A DNA stretch of 45,587 nucleotides, taken from NCBI GenBank assembly GCA_905235045.1, contig CAJOJO010000002.1, forward strand, positions 1-45,587. The letters run 5' to 3'. The translations under genes and the position numbers were made by a program. The DNA is from an uncultured Bacilli bacterium (GTDB lineage: Bacteria; Bacillota_I; Bacilli_A; RF39; UBA660). Positions 1-9,738 of the stretch are shown piece by piece (position 1 is the first letter of the stretch; every line of letters starts with the position of its first letter). The notes under the pieces were generated by a model, which was not told where the DNA came from, searched no databases, and saw only the letters and a program-made list of their open reading frames with translations.

Positions 1-25
1 ATTATAAACAGAGAGTAGGGTTATA

Positions 26-517
26 ATGAAAAGAGTATTTAATAAGAGTAATGTGTTTAGTTTCTTAATAGGTATATTATTATGCGGTAGTATTGTGTCT
101 GCAGCAACATTAATAGATTCAAAAGATGTAACATATACTTCAAGTGATAGTAGCTTTGATGCTAATAATGTAGAAACAGCTTTAAATGAATTATATAGTA
201 AGATTGAAAATAGTAATAATTTTGTTGGTTATACTTATGGATATAACACAATAACATATTCTAATTTACAACCTGGTCATTACAAAGTGTATTGCACAGC
301 TGCAACAGTAGCAAGTTCATATTATGATGTTACTTATGCATATTATGATTATTCCTTTAATGTAACTGGAGGAACTTATACTATTATTGATAGTGATTCA
401 GGAATTAAAGTCTATGATGTTAATATAACAGATTCTAATGGTAACTGTTCATTTACAACAACAAAATGGAGTGGACGATTAAATTCAAACGGATTAATGT
501 TAGTATTTAAAAAATAG
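26..517 (+). CDS. small secreted protein with conserved N-terminal module (TLIDSKDVTYTxSxxxFxxxxVExALNELY) and unique C-terminus
   Basis: 163 aa ORF; hydrophobic signal-like N-terminus; same N-terminal module as ORFs 44083-44574 and 44681-45214; leader ATTATAAACAGAGAGTAGGGTTATAATG matches those copies. Confidence 0.85.
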   Translation: MKRVFNKSNVFSFLIGILLCGSIVSAATLIDSKDVTYTSSDSSFDANNVETALNELYSKIENSNNFVGYTYGYNTITYSNLQPGHYKVYCTAATVASSYYDVTYAYYDYSFNVTGGTYTIIDSDSGIKVYDVNITDSNGNCSFTTTKWSGRLNSNGLMLVFKK

Positions 518-539
518 AGAACTTAAAAAGTTCTTTTTT
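518..539 (+). terminator. Rho-independent terminator
   Basis: GAACTT-AAA-AAGTTC followed by a T run, just after the stop codon. Confidence 0.75.
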
Positions 540-577
540 ATTTAAAAATATGTTATAATTTTTTAGGAGTTGGTCTT

Positions 578-1993
578 ATGAATTTACCAGATTTAAATAA
601 AGCAAAATTAAGAAGTCATAATATAGTTAAAATAAAAGAATATATTAATGACAATAATTTAAATAAATTAGGTTTAAATAAAAAATACTTTATTAGAACT
701 TATGGTTGTCAAATGAATGAGCATGATTCAGAAAATATAAAAGCATTGTTAGAAAATATGTCTTTTAGAGAAACAGAAACTATGGAAGAAGCTGATTTAA
801 TATTACTAAATACCTGTGCGATAAGAGAAAATGCTCATAATAAAGTATTTGGTTATTTAGGTCGTATAAAACATTTAAAGGAAGAAAAACCTGATGTTGT
901 TACTGCTATATGTGGATGTATGGCTCAAGAAGAAAGTGTTGTAAAAGAAATAAGAGAAAAATATAACTTTGTTGATCTTATATTTGGAACTCATAATATT
1001 GATGCTTTACCAAGTATGCTAAATGACGTTATAACAAACAAAACACAAGAAATAGAAGTATATAGTATTGAAGGAGATATTACCGAAAATATCCCTGTTA
1101 AAAGAGATTCTAAGTATAAAGCATGGATAAACATCCAATTTGGTTGTGATAAATTTTGTACATATTGTATAGTTCCTTATACTAGAGGTAAACAAAGAAG
1201 TAGAACTAAAGAATATATCTTAGAAGAAGTAAAAGAACTAATTAAAAACGGTTATAAAGAAGTAACTTTATTAGGGCAAAACGTTAATGCCTATGGTAAA
1301 GATATATATGATGATTATGGAATGGCTAATTTGTTAGAAGATGTTGCTTTAACAGGTATTGAAAGAGTAAGATTTGTAACTTCTCATCCTTGGGATTTTA
1401 GTGATGAAATGATTAATGTAATCGCTAAATATGATAATATTATGCCTTATATTCATTTACCTCTACAATCAGGTTCTAATAAAATATTAAAATTAATGGG
1501 TAGAAGATATACTAAAGAAGAATATATAACTTTATTTAATAAATTAAAAAAAGCAATGCCTAATTGTTCTATTACAACTGATATTATAGTTGGTTTTCCT
1601 AATGAATCAGAAGAAGATTTTAATGATACACTAGATGTTGTAAATGAATGCAAATTTGATTCAGCATTTACTTTTATCTTTTCGCCTAGAATTGGTACAC
1701 CAGCAGCTCGTATGGAAGATAGTATATCAGCCTTAGAAAAAGAAAAAAGATTACAAACTTTAAATGAATTAATAAATAAATATTCCAAAGAAGCTAACTT
1801 AAAATATTTAGAAAAGCAAGTACCTGTTTTACTAGAAAATATAAGTGAAAAAGATGATACTATGTTAGCTGGTTATACTGATACCATGAAACTTGTAAAT
1901 GTAAAAGCACCTATAGAGAAGTTAGGACAAATAGTTAATGTAAAAATTACTGATGTAAAAACTTGGAGTATGGATGGAGAAATTATTGACTAA
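578..1993 (+). CDS. miaB: tRNA-2-methylthio-N6-dimethylallyladenosine synthase
   Basis: RTYGCQMNEHDSE N-terminal motif, radical SAM CDKFCTYCIVPYTRGKQRSR, C-terminal TRAM-like region. Confidence 0.95.
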   Translation: MNLPDLNKAKLRSHNIVKIKEYINDNNLNKLGLNKKYFIRTYGCQMNEHDSENIKALLENMSFRETETMEEADLILLNTCAIRENAHNKVFGYLGRIKHLKEEKPDVVTAICGCMAQEESVVKEIREKYNFVDLIFGTHNIDALPSMLNDVITNKTQEIEVYSIEGDITENIPVKRDSKYKAWINIQFGCDKFCTYCIVPYTRGKQRSRTKEYILEEVKELIKNGYKEVTLLGQNVNAYGKDIYDDYGMANLLEDVALTGIERVRFVTSHPWDFSDEMINVIAKYDNIMPYIHLPLQSGSNKILKLMGRRYTKEEYITLFNKLKKAMPNCSITTDIIVGFPNESEEDFNDTLDVVNECKFDSAFTFIFSPRIGTPAARMEDSISALEKEKRLQTLNELINKYSKEANLKYLEKQVPVLLENISEKDDTMLAGYTDTMKLVNVKAPIEKLGQIVNVKITDVKTWSMDGEIID

Positions 1994-2039
1994 TTTCTTC
2001 TTTTTATATATAATAATTCACTAACAAGAGGGATTTATT

Positions 2040-3065
2040 ATGGAAGAAATTAAAAAAACTATTTTTAAAGACATTTATATAGTTATAAATAAAATTAAAA
2101 AATGTAATTCAAAATCAACTTATAGTATATTAATAAACGAATTATATACCTTATATAAATTATGTGAAGACTTTGATATAACTGATTATCCGAAATTAGA
2201 AAATTATTCCTTTAAAAGTATTGAATATATCAATAAAGAAAATAATATAGTATATGAAATATTAAAAAATAAGGATTATCATTTAGAATTTGCTGAAACT
2301 AATCAAGTCCTTGATGATTTAAGATACAATAATTTAAGTTCTTATGCTATTCGTAATTTTTTCAATAGTTATGATTATTTAGATATAATTTATGATTTTT
2401 TAAATCAATATGATGAAAATTTACTAAAACTTTTTAAAGAAATGATATTTGAAGGAAGAATCATTATTTCAGATATAAAGGAAGAAAATAATGGACATAT
2501 CCATACACCAGCTTATACGGTTTGTTCTTATGGTAGTTATAAACCTTATATTGTTGTTGAACAAGAAAATTGTATTGCTGACTTAGTACATCTTGTTCAT
2601 GAACTTGCCCATGTAAAAGAATATATAAATTCAAATAATATTTCAAATAAAATTCAATTCCAAAAAGAACATAATTGTTTAGAAGAAGTATACTCTTACT
2701 TTTTACAAAATCTATTTATTTTATACTTAGATAAAATTAAATTTAAAAAAGAAGATATTAAAACAATAAAACTTGGCTATGATTATACATTTTATAAATA
2801 TATTGAACAATTATGGCAAGCAATACTTGATATTGAAGATAAACAAATATTAAATGCTGATATAATTGAATATCTAAATTATACCTATGGTATAGCTATT
2901 GGATACCATTTTATTGATAGATATTTATCTGATCCAATAAATACTAAAAAAGAAATTGATAGTTTTATTATTTTAAATGGTCAATATGATATGATAAATT
3001 TATTAGAAAAATTTAATTTAAAAGATGAATTAATTGATTCAAAAATATTAAAAAAGTATCTTTAA
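2040..3065 (+). CDS. putative zinc metallopeptidase (HELAH motif, M3-like)
   Basis: LVHELAHVKEY followed by LEEVYSYFLQ, a HExxH...E arrangement. Confidence 0.5.
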   Translation: MEEIKKTIFKDIYIVINKIKKCNSKSTYSILINELYTLYKLCEDFDITDYPKLENYSFKSIEYINKENNIVYEILKNKDYHLEFAETNQVLDDLRYNNLSSYAIRNFFNSYDYLDIIYDFLNQYDENLLKLFKEMIFEGRIIISDIKEENNGHIHTPAYTVCSYGSYKPYIVVEQENCIADLVHLVHELAHVKEYINSNNISNKIQFQKEHNCLEEVYSYFLQNLFILYLDKIKFKKEDIKTIKLGYDYTFYKYIEQLWQAILDIEDKQILNADIIEYLNYTYGIAIGYHFIDRYLSDPINTKKEIDSFIILNGQYDMINLLEKFNLKDELIDSKILKKYL

Positions 3066-3100
3066 ATACTTTTTTTTGATATAATAAATATGGTGATAGT

Positions 3101-4891
3101 ATGTCAGTTATAAAACAAATGGATGAATTACTCGCTAATAAAATAGCCGCTGGTGAAGTAGTTGAAAGATGTGCATCAGTTGTTAAAGAATTAGTTGAAA
3201 ATAGTATTGATGCTTTAGCTAAAGAAATTAAAATCATCTTAAAAGATGCTGGTACAAAAGAAATAAAAGTGATTGATGATGGTATTGGTATGGATAAAGA
3301 TGACGCGGTAATGGCTTTTAATCGCCATGCGACAAGCAAAATTATAACCGAAGATGATTTGTATAATATTAACACTTTAGGCTTTAGAGGTGAAGCATTA
3401 GCCTCTATCGCATCAGTATCAGAAGTCACTTTAAAAACATGTCAAGAAAAACAAGGAACTTTAGTTAAAATAAATGGTGGTAAGTTATTAAGTGTTGAAA
3501 ATAGTGATGGTAGAATTGGAACTGAAGTTACGGTTGCTAATCTATTTTATAATACACCAGCTCGTTTAAAACATTTAAAAAGTTTATATACCGAACTTGC
3601 TAGTATTACTGATTATGTAAACAAAATAGCTTTATCACATCCTGAAATTAGATTTACCTTAATAAATAATGATTCTATTTTATTAAAAACTGATGGTAGT
3701 AATAATTTACTAAAAACAATTAAAGCTATATATGGAACTGATGTTGCTAAAAAAATGCTGGAAATAGAAGCTAATGATGAAGATTATAAAATATCTGGAT
3801 TTATTTCTTTACCAGAAATTCATCGTTCTAATCGTAATGGTATTGTAACACTAGTAAATAGCCGTGTTGTAAGAAATAGTGAATTGAATAAAGCAATAAA
3901 TGATAGCTATCATTCATATAAACCAGACACAAGATACCCAATTGTTGTTATTAATATTGAACTTGATCCTTCACTAGTGGATGTTAATATTCATCCAACT
4001 AAAATGGATATTAAGTTTTCTAAATTAGAAGAATTAATTAGTTTAATTAGTACTACAATTAAAGAAAGAATTAAAAATATTAATTTAATTCCCCATATTG
4101 AAGAAAAATATGAAATTAATGATGAAATTATATCTAATAACATAATTGATTTAACACCATTAAAAGAAGAATATCAAGAACAAACTTTAGTGTTTGATTT
4201 ACCTAAAAAAGAAACAATTAAAGAAGAAAATAAAGAATATATAAAAGAAGAAGAAACGACATTTGATGAAATAAAAGAAGAAGAAACCGAATATTTAGAA
4301 AAAAAATTTCCAGAATTATCAATTGTTGGTGTAGTTAATGGTACATATATTGTTTGTCAAAATGAAGAAGGAATGTATTTAATTGATCAACATGCCGCTA
4401 AAGAAAGAGTTAATTATGAATTTTACTTAAAAAAATTAGGTGAACCCAATTTAGAAGTAACACCAATGTTATTTCCATTAACTTTAGAATACCCAGTAAA
4501 TGAATACATAGTGATAAGAGAACATTTTGATACATTAACTGATATAGGATTTAATATTGAAGAATTTGGTATAAATTCTGTTATTATCAAAGCTCATCCT
4601 ACATGGCTACCTAAAGGATATGAAAATGACGCAATAAAACATATTTTAGAAGCAATAGTAACCTTTGAAAATAAATTTAGTATTGAAAAATTTAATGAAA
4701 GTGTCGCAACAATGATGAGTTGTAAATTAGCTATTAAAGCTAACCAATATGTATCAACAGAAGAATTAGAAAAGCTAATTTTAGATTTAAAAAATTGTGA
4801 TAATCCATTCAATTGCCCTCATGGTAGACCAACAATTGTATTTCATTCAAATTATGATTTAGAAAAAATGTTCAAAAGAAGTGGTTTTTAG
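3101..4891 (+). CDS. mutL: DNA mismatch repair protein MutL
   Basis: NKIAAGEVVERCASVVKELVENSIDA, GFRGEALASIASV; C-terminal DQHAAKERVNYE and CPHGRP endonuclease motifs. Confidence 0.96.
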   Translation: MSVIKQMDELLANKIAAGEVVERCASVVKELVENSIDALAKEIKIILKDAGTKEIKVIDDGIGMDKDDAVMAFNRHATSKIITEDDLYNINTLGFRGEALASIASVSEVTLKTCQEKQGTLVKINGGKLLSVENSDGRIGTEVTVANLFYNTPARLKHLKSLYTELASITDYVNKIALSHPEIRFTLINNDSILLKTDGSNNLLKTIKAIYGTDVAKKMLEIEANDEDYKISGFISLPEIHRSNRNGIVTLVNSRVVRNSELNKAINDSYHSYKPDTRYPIVVINIELDPSLVDVNIHPTKMDIKFSKLEELISLISTTIKERIKNINLIPHIEEKYEINDEIISNNIIDLTPLKEEYQEQTLVFDLPKKETIKEENKEYIKEEETTFDEIKEEETEYLEKKFPELSIVGVVNGTYIVCQNEEGMYLIDQHAAKERVNYEFYLKKLGEPNLEVTPMLFPLTLEYPVNEYIVIREHFDTLTDIGFNIEEFGINSVIIKAHPTWLPKGYENDAIKHILEAIVTFENKFSIEKFNESVATMMSCKLAIKANQYVSTEELEKLILDLKNCDNPFNCPHGRPTIVFHSNYDLEKMFKRSGF

Positions 4892-4933
4892 CCACTTTTT
4901 TGTATATTTTTCTTGTTTTTTCATAGAATATTA

Positions 4934-5006
4934 TGCTATAATACATATGGCTTTTTCAAAATATCACATTATGGATTCTTATATCGGTGCCAAATGGTGG
5001 TATAAG
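4934..5006 (+). promoter_or_regulatory. rpsB promoter (TGCTATAAT) and candidate structured 5' leader
   Basis: TGCTATAAT at 4934-4942; CTTATA(4978-4983)/TATAAG(5001-5006) outer stem and TGCC-AAAT-GGTG inner hairpin; about 95 nt leader, unusually long for this window. Confidence 0.45.
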
Positions 5007-5045
5007 TTCGAAATAATGGAAGTAAAAACAAAAGGAGGATGAGAT

Positions 5046-6074
5046 ATGACAGTTGTGTCAATGAGTTATTTATTAGAAGCAGGTGTTCACTTTGGTCATC
5101 AAACTAAAAGATGGAACCCAAAAATGAAAGAGTATATTTTTACATCTAGAGACGACATTTATATAATCGATTTACAAAAAACAGCTAAACTAATTGAAGA
5201 AGCTTATAGTGCTTTAAAAGATATCGCTAGTAATGGTGGTAAAGTATTATTTGTTGGAACTAGAAAAAATGCTAGTGAAGCAATTAAAGAAGAAGCATTA
5301 AGAAGTGAATCATATTATGTAAATGAAAGATGGTTAGGTGGTACCTTAACTAACTTTAGAACAATTCGTAAAAGAGTTAAAAGACTAGAAGAAATTGAAA
5401 GAATGGAAAAAGATGGTACTTTTGATAAATTACCTAAAAAAGAAGTAGTTGGTTTAAGAAAAGAATATGCTAAATTAGATAAATTATTATGTGGAATTAG
5501 AGATATGGTTAAATTGCCACAAGCTCTATTTATAATTGATCCATCAAAAGAAGAAATCGCAATAAGAGAAGCTAGAAAACTAAATATTCCAGTATTTGGT
5601 TTAGTAGATACTAACTGTGATCCAGATATGGTAGATTATGTAATTCCAGGTAATGATGATGCTATTAGAGCAGTTAAATTAATTACTGGTGTTATGGCTA
5701 ACGCTGTTGTTGAAGCAAATGGTGGTAAAACAGTTGATTATGTTAAAGATGGTGATAATAAATCAGCTGAAAACATTATGGAACAAGCTTTAGAAACAGT
5801 AAAAAGAAAAGAACCTAAAAAAGAATTCAAAAAACCAATTTCTGATAAAAAAGTAGTTAAAAAAGATGTAAAAGAAGAACCTAAAAAAGAAGAAAAAGCA
5901 ACTAAAAAAGAAGAAAAAGCAACTAAAAAAGAAACAGTTAAAGAGTCTAAAAAAGAAGAAAAAGCTGACTTAAGTAAATTAACTGTAGCTGAACTTCGTG
6001 ATTTAGCTAAAGCTAAAGAAGTAAAAGGTTATTCAACAATGAAAAAAGCAGAATTAATCGATGCTTTAAAATAA
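5046..6074 (+). CDS. rpsB: 30S ribosomal protein S2 with Lys/Glu-rich linker and C-terminal SAP/HeH-like domain
   Basis: [51 protein letters not shown]-terminal [34 protein letters not shown]. Confidence 0.97.
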   Translation: MTVVSMSYLLEAGVHFGHQTKRWNPKMKEYIFTSRDDIYIIDLQKTAKLIEEAYSALKDIASNGGKVLFVGTRKNASEAIKEEALRSESYYVNERWLGGTLTNFRTIRKRVKRLEEIERMEKDGTFDKLPKKEVVGLRKEYAKLDKLLCGIRDMVKLPQALFIIDPSKEEIAIREARKLNIPVFGLVDTNCDPDMVDYVIPGNDDAIRAVKLITGVMANAVVEANGGKTVDYVKDGDNKSAENIMEQALETVKRKEPKKEFKKPISDKKVVKKDVKEEPKKEEKATKKEEKATKKETVKESKKEEKADLSKLTVAELRDLAKAKEVKGYSTMKKAELIDALK

Positions 6075-6126
6075 AAAAATAGATGATTATAATAATCATC
6101 TTTAAATTTTAAAAAGGAGTGTTAAA

Positions 6127-7002
6127 ATGATAAGTGCTAGTTTAGTAAAAGAATTACGTGAAAAAACAGGTGCTGGAATGCTTGATTGTAAAAAAGCATT
6201 AGAAGCAACCGATGCTAATATTGATGCTGCAATTGATTGGTTAAGAGAAAAAGGCATCTCAAAAGCCGCTAAAAAAGCTGATCGTATTGCTGCTGAAGGT
6301 GTAGCTGCTATTCTTATAGATGGCAATAATGCAGCTATCGTTGAAGTTAATTCAGAAACTGATTTTGTTGCTAAAAATGATGAATTTAAAACAATGGTTG
6401 ATACTATTTTAAAAACAATCATTAATAGTAATGCAGATACTGTCGAAGAATTATTGAATGTTAATGATGGTAGTGAAACAATTAACGAATTAATCGTTTC
6501 TAAAACAGCTACAATTGGTGAAAAATTATCTTTAAGAAGATTTGCTAAAATTACTAAAAGTGAAACTGAATCTTTTGGTGAATACATTCATATGGGTGGT
6601 AAAATAGCGGTATTAACATTATTAGATAATACAAATAGTGAAGTAGCAAAAGAAGTAGCTATGCATGCAGCAGCTATGCGTCCACTATATGTAAAAGCTG
6701 AAAATGTACCAACAGATGTATTAGAAAAAGAAAAAGCAATAATGAAAGAACAATTATTAAACGAAGGAAAACCTGAAGATAAAATAGAAGGTATCTTAAT
6801 TGGTAAAGTTAAAAAATACTATGAAGAAGTATGTTTAGAAAACCAAATCTTCGTTAAAGCAGAAAATAAAGAATCAGTTGGACAATATGTGGCTAATAAT
6901 GGTGGATCTATTGTTAATATGATTAGATTTGAAGTTGGCGAAGGAATGGAAAAAAGAGAAGAAAACTTTGCCGAAGAAGTTGCAAAACAAATAAATGGAT
7001 AA
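6127..7002 (+). CDS. tsf: elongation factor Ts
   Basis: LVKELREKTGAGMLDCKKALEATD...; follows rpsB. Confidence 0.97.
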   Translation: MISASLVKELREKTGAGMLDCKKALEATDANIDAAIDWLREKGISKAAKKADRIAAEGVAAILIDGNNAAIVEVNSETDFVAKNDEFKTMVDTILKTIINSNADTVEELLNVNDGSETINELIVSKTATIGEKLSLRRFAKITKSETESFGEYIHMGGKIAVLTLLDNTNSEVAKEVAMHAAAMRPLYVKAENVPTDVLEKEKAIMKEQLLNEGKPEDKIEGILIGKVKKYYEEVCLENQIFVKAENKESVGQYVANNGGSIVNMIRFEVGEGMEKREENFAEEVAKQING

Positions 7003-7003
7003 A

Positions 7004-7025
7004 AGAACGAAAGTTCTTTTTTTTC
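7004..7025 (+). terminator. Rho-independent terminator after tsf
   Basis: AGAAC-GAAA-GTTCT followed by T8. Confidence 0.75.
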
Positions 7026-7042
7026 TTTGAATATATTTTAAT

Positions 7043-7699
7043 ATGAAATATATAAAACAAGTAAAAAACAAAAAAAAGTATCGGATAGGAAGCGAAAGTA
7101 TTATTTATGAATGTGATAATGGATTATATAAGAAAATAACTAATAAAAAAGTTATTCAAAACAAAATAAATAAACTATTATTATTAGATAAAATAAATGA
7201 TATAAAAAAATATTATAACGAAGTATTAGGAATTGTTAATAATAAAGGATATATAATTAAAAAAGTAGAAGGTATTCAATTATTCCAATATAATGGTAAT
7301 AATAGAATAAATGTTCTAAAAGAATTAAAAAAAATATTAGAAATATTTAAAACATATAACATCTATTATTTAGACATAAATTTAAGTAATGTTTTTATAA
7401 CTTACGATAATTTAAAACTAATTGATATTGATAATATAAAAATTGCTGATTATAATATTGATTTATTACCAGATTTATATTATAGGTATTATTCATTAGG
7501 TGGTACTGATATAAATAAAGCAATGATATTTGTATTTAATATTATGTCAGTATTATTTTTAGAAAATAAAAGTAGTTTTTATAATATAAAACAAATCAAA
7601 AACTACGAATATTTAGATTATGATATTATTAATGATTTAGCATATTCAAACATTGATAGTACTTGTGATAATACGTATTTAATTGATAAATTAAGGTAA
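7043..7699 (+). CDS. divergent protein-kinase-like (phosphotransferase fold) protein
   Basis: YYLDINLSNVFI resembles the catalytic loop HxDxxxxN; LKLIDIDNIK resembles the metal-binding DFG position. Confidence 0.5.
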   Translation: MKYIKQVKNKKKYRIGSESIIYECDNGLYKKITNKKVIQNKINKLLLLDKINDIKKYYNEVLGIVNNKGYIIKKVEGIQLFQYNGNNRINVLKELKKILEIFKTYNIYYLDINLSNVFITYDNLKLIDIDNIKIADYNIDLLPDLYYRYYSLGGTDINKAMIFVFNIMSVLFLENKSSFYNIKQIKNYEYLDYDIINDLAYSNIDSTCDNTYLIDKLR

Positions 7700-7727
7700 A
7701 TAATATATAATATAAATGGTGATTTAT

Positions 7728-9488
7728 ATGGATTACATTAAGCAAAAATTAGCTTTACTTCCTGATAAACCAGGATGCTATCTAATGAAAAATAAAGATG
7801 GGGTAATTATTTATGTTGGTAAAGCAAAAAAACTAAAAAGAAGAGTATCTTCATACTTTAATAGAACTCATACTGGTAAAACCGCAAAATTAGTAAGTGA
7901 AATAACTGATTTTGAATTTATTGAAGTAGAATCAGAAATTGAATCATTAATATTAGAACAAAACTTAATAAAAGAAAATAATCCAAAATATAATATCTTA
8001 CTTAGAGATGATAAAAGTTATCCATATATTGAACTTACTAACGAAGAAATACCTAGATTACTTATTGTAAGACATATTCATAAAAAGAAAAATGCTAAAT
8101 TATTTGGGCCTTATCCAAACGTATTAGCTGCCCGTAAAACAGTTGATTTATTAAATCGACTATATCCTTTAAGAAAATGTAAAAATATGCCTAAAAAACC
8201 ATGTTTATACTATCATATAGGAGAATGTTTAGGATACTGTACAAAAGAAGTTGATAAATCATTACTAGATAATATGCTAAAAGATATAAAAGAATTTTTG
8301 AAAGGTAATTATGATGAAGTAGTAAAAAAATTAAATTACGAAATGGAAAAACAAAGCAGTTTAATGAATTATGAAAAAGCTAATGAATACAAACAATTAC
8401 TGGATTATATCAAAGTTACTTTAACCAAACAAAAAGTAGAAATAAATGCCAAAGAAGATATTGATGTATTTGGAATTTCTGAATATAAAGGATATTTATC
8501 AATTCAAGTATTTTTTATTAGAAGTGGGAAAATATTAGAAAGACACTCTAAAATAACACCAATAATTGGTGAAATAAATGAAATGTTAAGTAACTATATC
8601 GCCACATTTTATGATAATTTTGTTTTACCTCACGAAATATATGTACCAATCAATTTAGACGATGGTTTAGAAAATTATCTTAATATAAAAATAAATGTAC
8701 CAATTAAAGGTACAAAAAAGAAACTAGTTGAAATGGCTAATCAAAATGCATTAATTAATATTAAAAATGAATTTGAGTTAATTAGTAGAGACGAGAATAG
8801 AACTACTAAAGCTAATGATGAATTAATGAGTATTCTAAAACTAGACAAATTAGATCGAATTGAATTATTTGATAACTCGCATCTTTTTGGTACATATAGT
8901 GTTAGTGGAATGGTTGTTTTTAAAGATGGTAAACCATCTAAAAATGACTATCGTAAATTTAAAATAAAAATCGATACTAATGATGAATATAGTATGATGA
9001 AAGAAGTAATATATAGAAGATATTTTAGGGTAGTTATGGATAATTTAGAAAAACCAGACTTAATTATTGTTGATGGGGGAATTGGTCAAATAAATATTGC
9101 TAGAGAAGTTTTAAAAGAATTAAATTTAAATATTATGGTTGTTGGTTTAAAAAAGAATGATAAACATAATACATCAAGTTTATTAGCATTTAATCCTATA
9201 GAAGAATTAGAAATAGATAAAAAAAGTAATTTGTTTTATTATCTAGAAAGAATGCAAAATGAAGTTCATAACTTTACTATTTCATATCATAAAAAAATAA
9301 GAAGTAAAGGTTCTTTAGAAAGCGTTTTAGATAACATTAAAGGAATCGGAAAAAGCAGAAAACAAGAACTAATTTTAAGATACAAAACAATTAATAATAT
9401 TAAAAAAGCTAGTATTGAAGATTTATCAAAAACATTACCAAATAATGTCGCTAATAACTTATATAATTATTTAAAACAAGAAAAATAA
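7728..9488 (+). CDS. uvrC: excinuclease ABC subunit C
   Basis: LPDKPGCYLMKNKDGVIIYVGKAKKLKRRVSSYF; FDNSHLFG; IVDGGIGQIN; start chosen after GGTGAT RBS inside the 7716 ORF. Confidence 0.95.
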   Translation: MDYIKQKLALLPDKPGCYLMKNKDGVIIYVGKAKKLKRRVSSYFNRTHTGKTAKLVSEITDFEFIEVESEIESLILEQNLIKENNPKYNILLRDDKSYPYIELTNEEIPRLLIVRHIHKKKNAKLFGPYPNVLAARKTVDLLNRLYPLRKCKNMPKKPCLYYHIGECLGYCTKEVDKSLLDNMLKDIKEFLKGNYDEVVKKLNYEMEKQSSLMNYEKANEYKQLLDYIKVTLTKQKVEINAKEDIDVFGISEYKGYLSIQVFFIRSGKILERHSKITPIIGEINEMLSNYIATFYDNFVLPHEIYVPINLDDGLENYLNIKINVPIKGTKKKLVEMANQNALINIKNEFELISRDENRTTKANDELMSILKLDKLDRIELFDNSHLFGTYSVSGMVVFKDGKPSKNDYRKFKIKIDTNDEYSMMKEVIYRRYFRVVMDNLEKPDLIIVDGGIGQINIAREVLKELNLNIMVVGLKKNDKHNTSSLLAFNPIEELEIDKKSNLFYYLERMQNEVHNFTISYHKKIRSKGSLESVLDNIKGIGKSRKQELILRYKTINNIKKASIEDLSKTLPNNVANNLYNYLKQEK

Positions 9489-9540
9489 AAAAAGTATTGT
9501 CAAAATCAAGTAAATTTGTTATAATTAACTTGTTTGACAT

Positions 9541-9617
9541 GGCGCTGTAGCTCAGTTGGCTAGAGCAACTGGTTCATACCCAGTAGGTCGAGAGTTCGAA
9601 TCTCCCCGGCGCTACCA
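9541..9617 (+). tRNA. tRNA-Met (CAT anticodon), CCA encoded
   Basis: Cloverleaf by eye: GGCGCTG acceptor, GCTC/GAGC D stem, ACTGG-TTCATAC-CCAGT anticodon arm, TTCGAAT T loop, terminal CCA; upstream TTGTCA-N17-TATAAT. Confidence 0.93.
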
Positions 9618-9629
9618 TTAAGATTTATT

Positions 9630-9657
9630 CTCGAACTTAATTGTTCGAGTTTTAATT
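9630..9657 (+). terminator. Rho-independent terminator after tRNA
   Basis: CTCGAAC-TTAATT-GTTCGAG followed by T-rich tract. Confidence 0.65.
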
Positions 9658-9738
9658 TTATTTTGAGAGATAAATTAAACTATAATGAACACAAGGACAA
9701 ATAATTATGATATAATATTTATTAATGGAGGTTTGAAT

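Noticed and set aside
1453-1788. Antisense ORFs listed in the track (e.g. 1453-1788, 3013-3429, 6102-6587, 12805-13029, 17168-17407, 41626-42003)
   Set aside because: They lie opposite conserved housekeeping genes, lack plausible RBS/promoters and read as shadow ORFs.
4200-4320. Lys/Glu-rich region of MutL as a coding repeat or phase-variable element
   Set aside because: It is an irregular acidic/basic linker between the N- and C-terminal domains, usual for MutL; no long perfect repeat.
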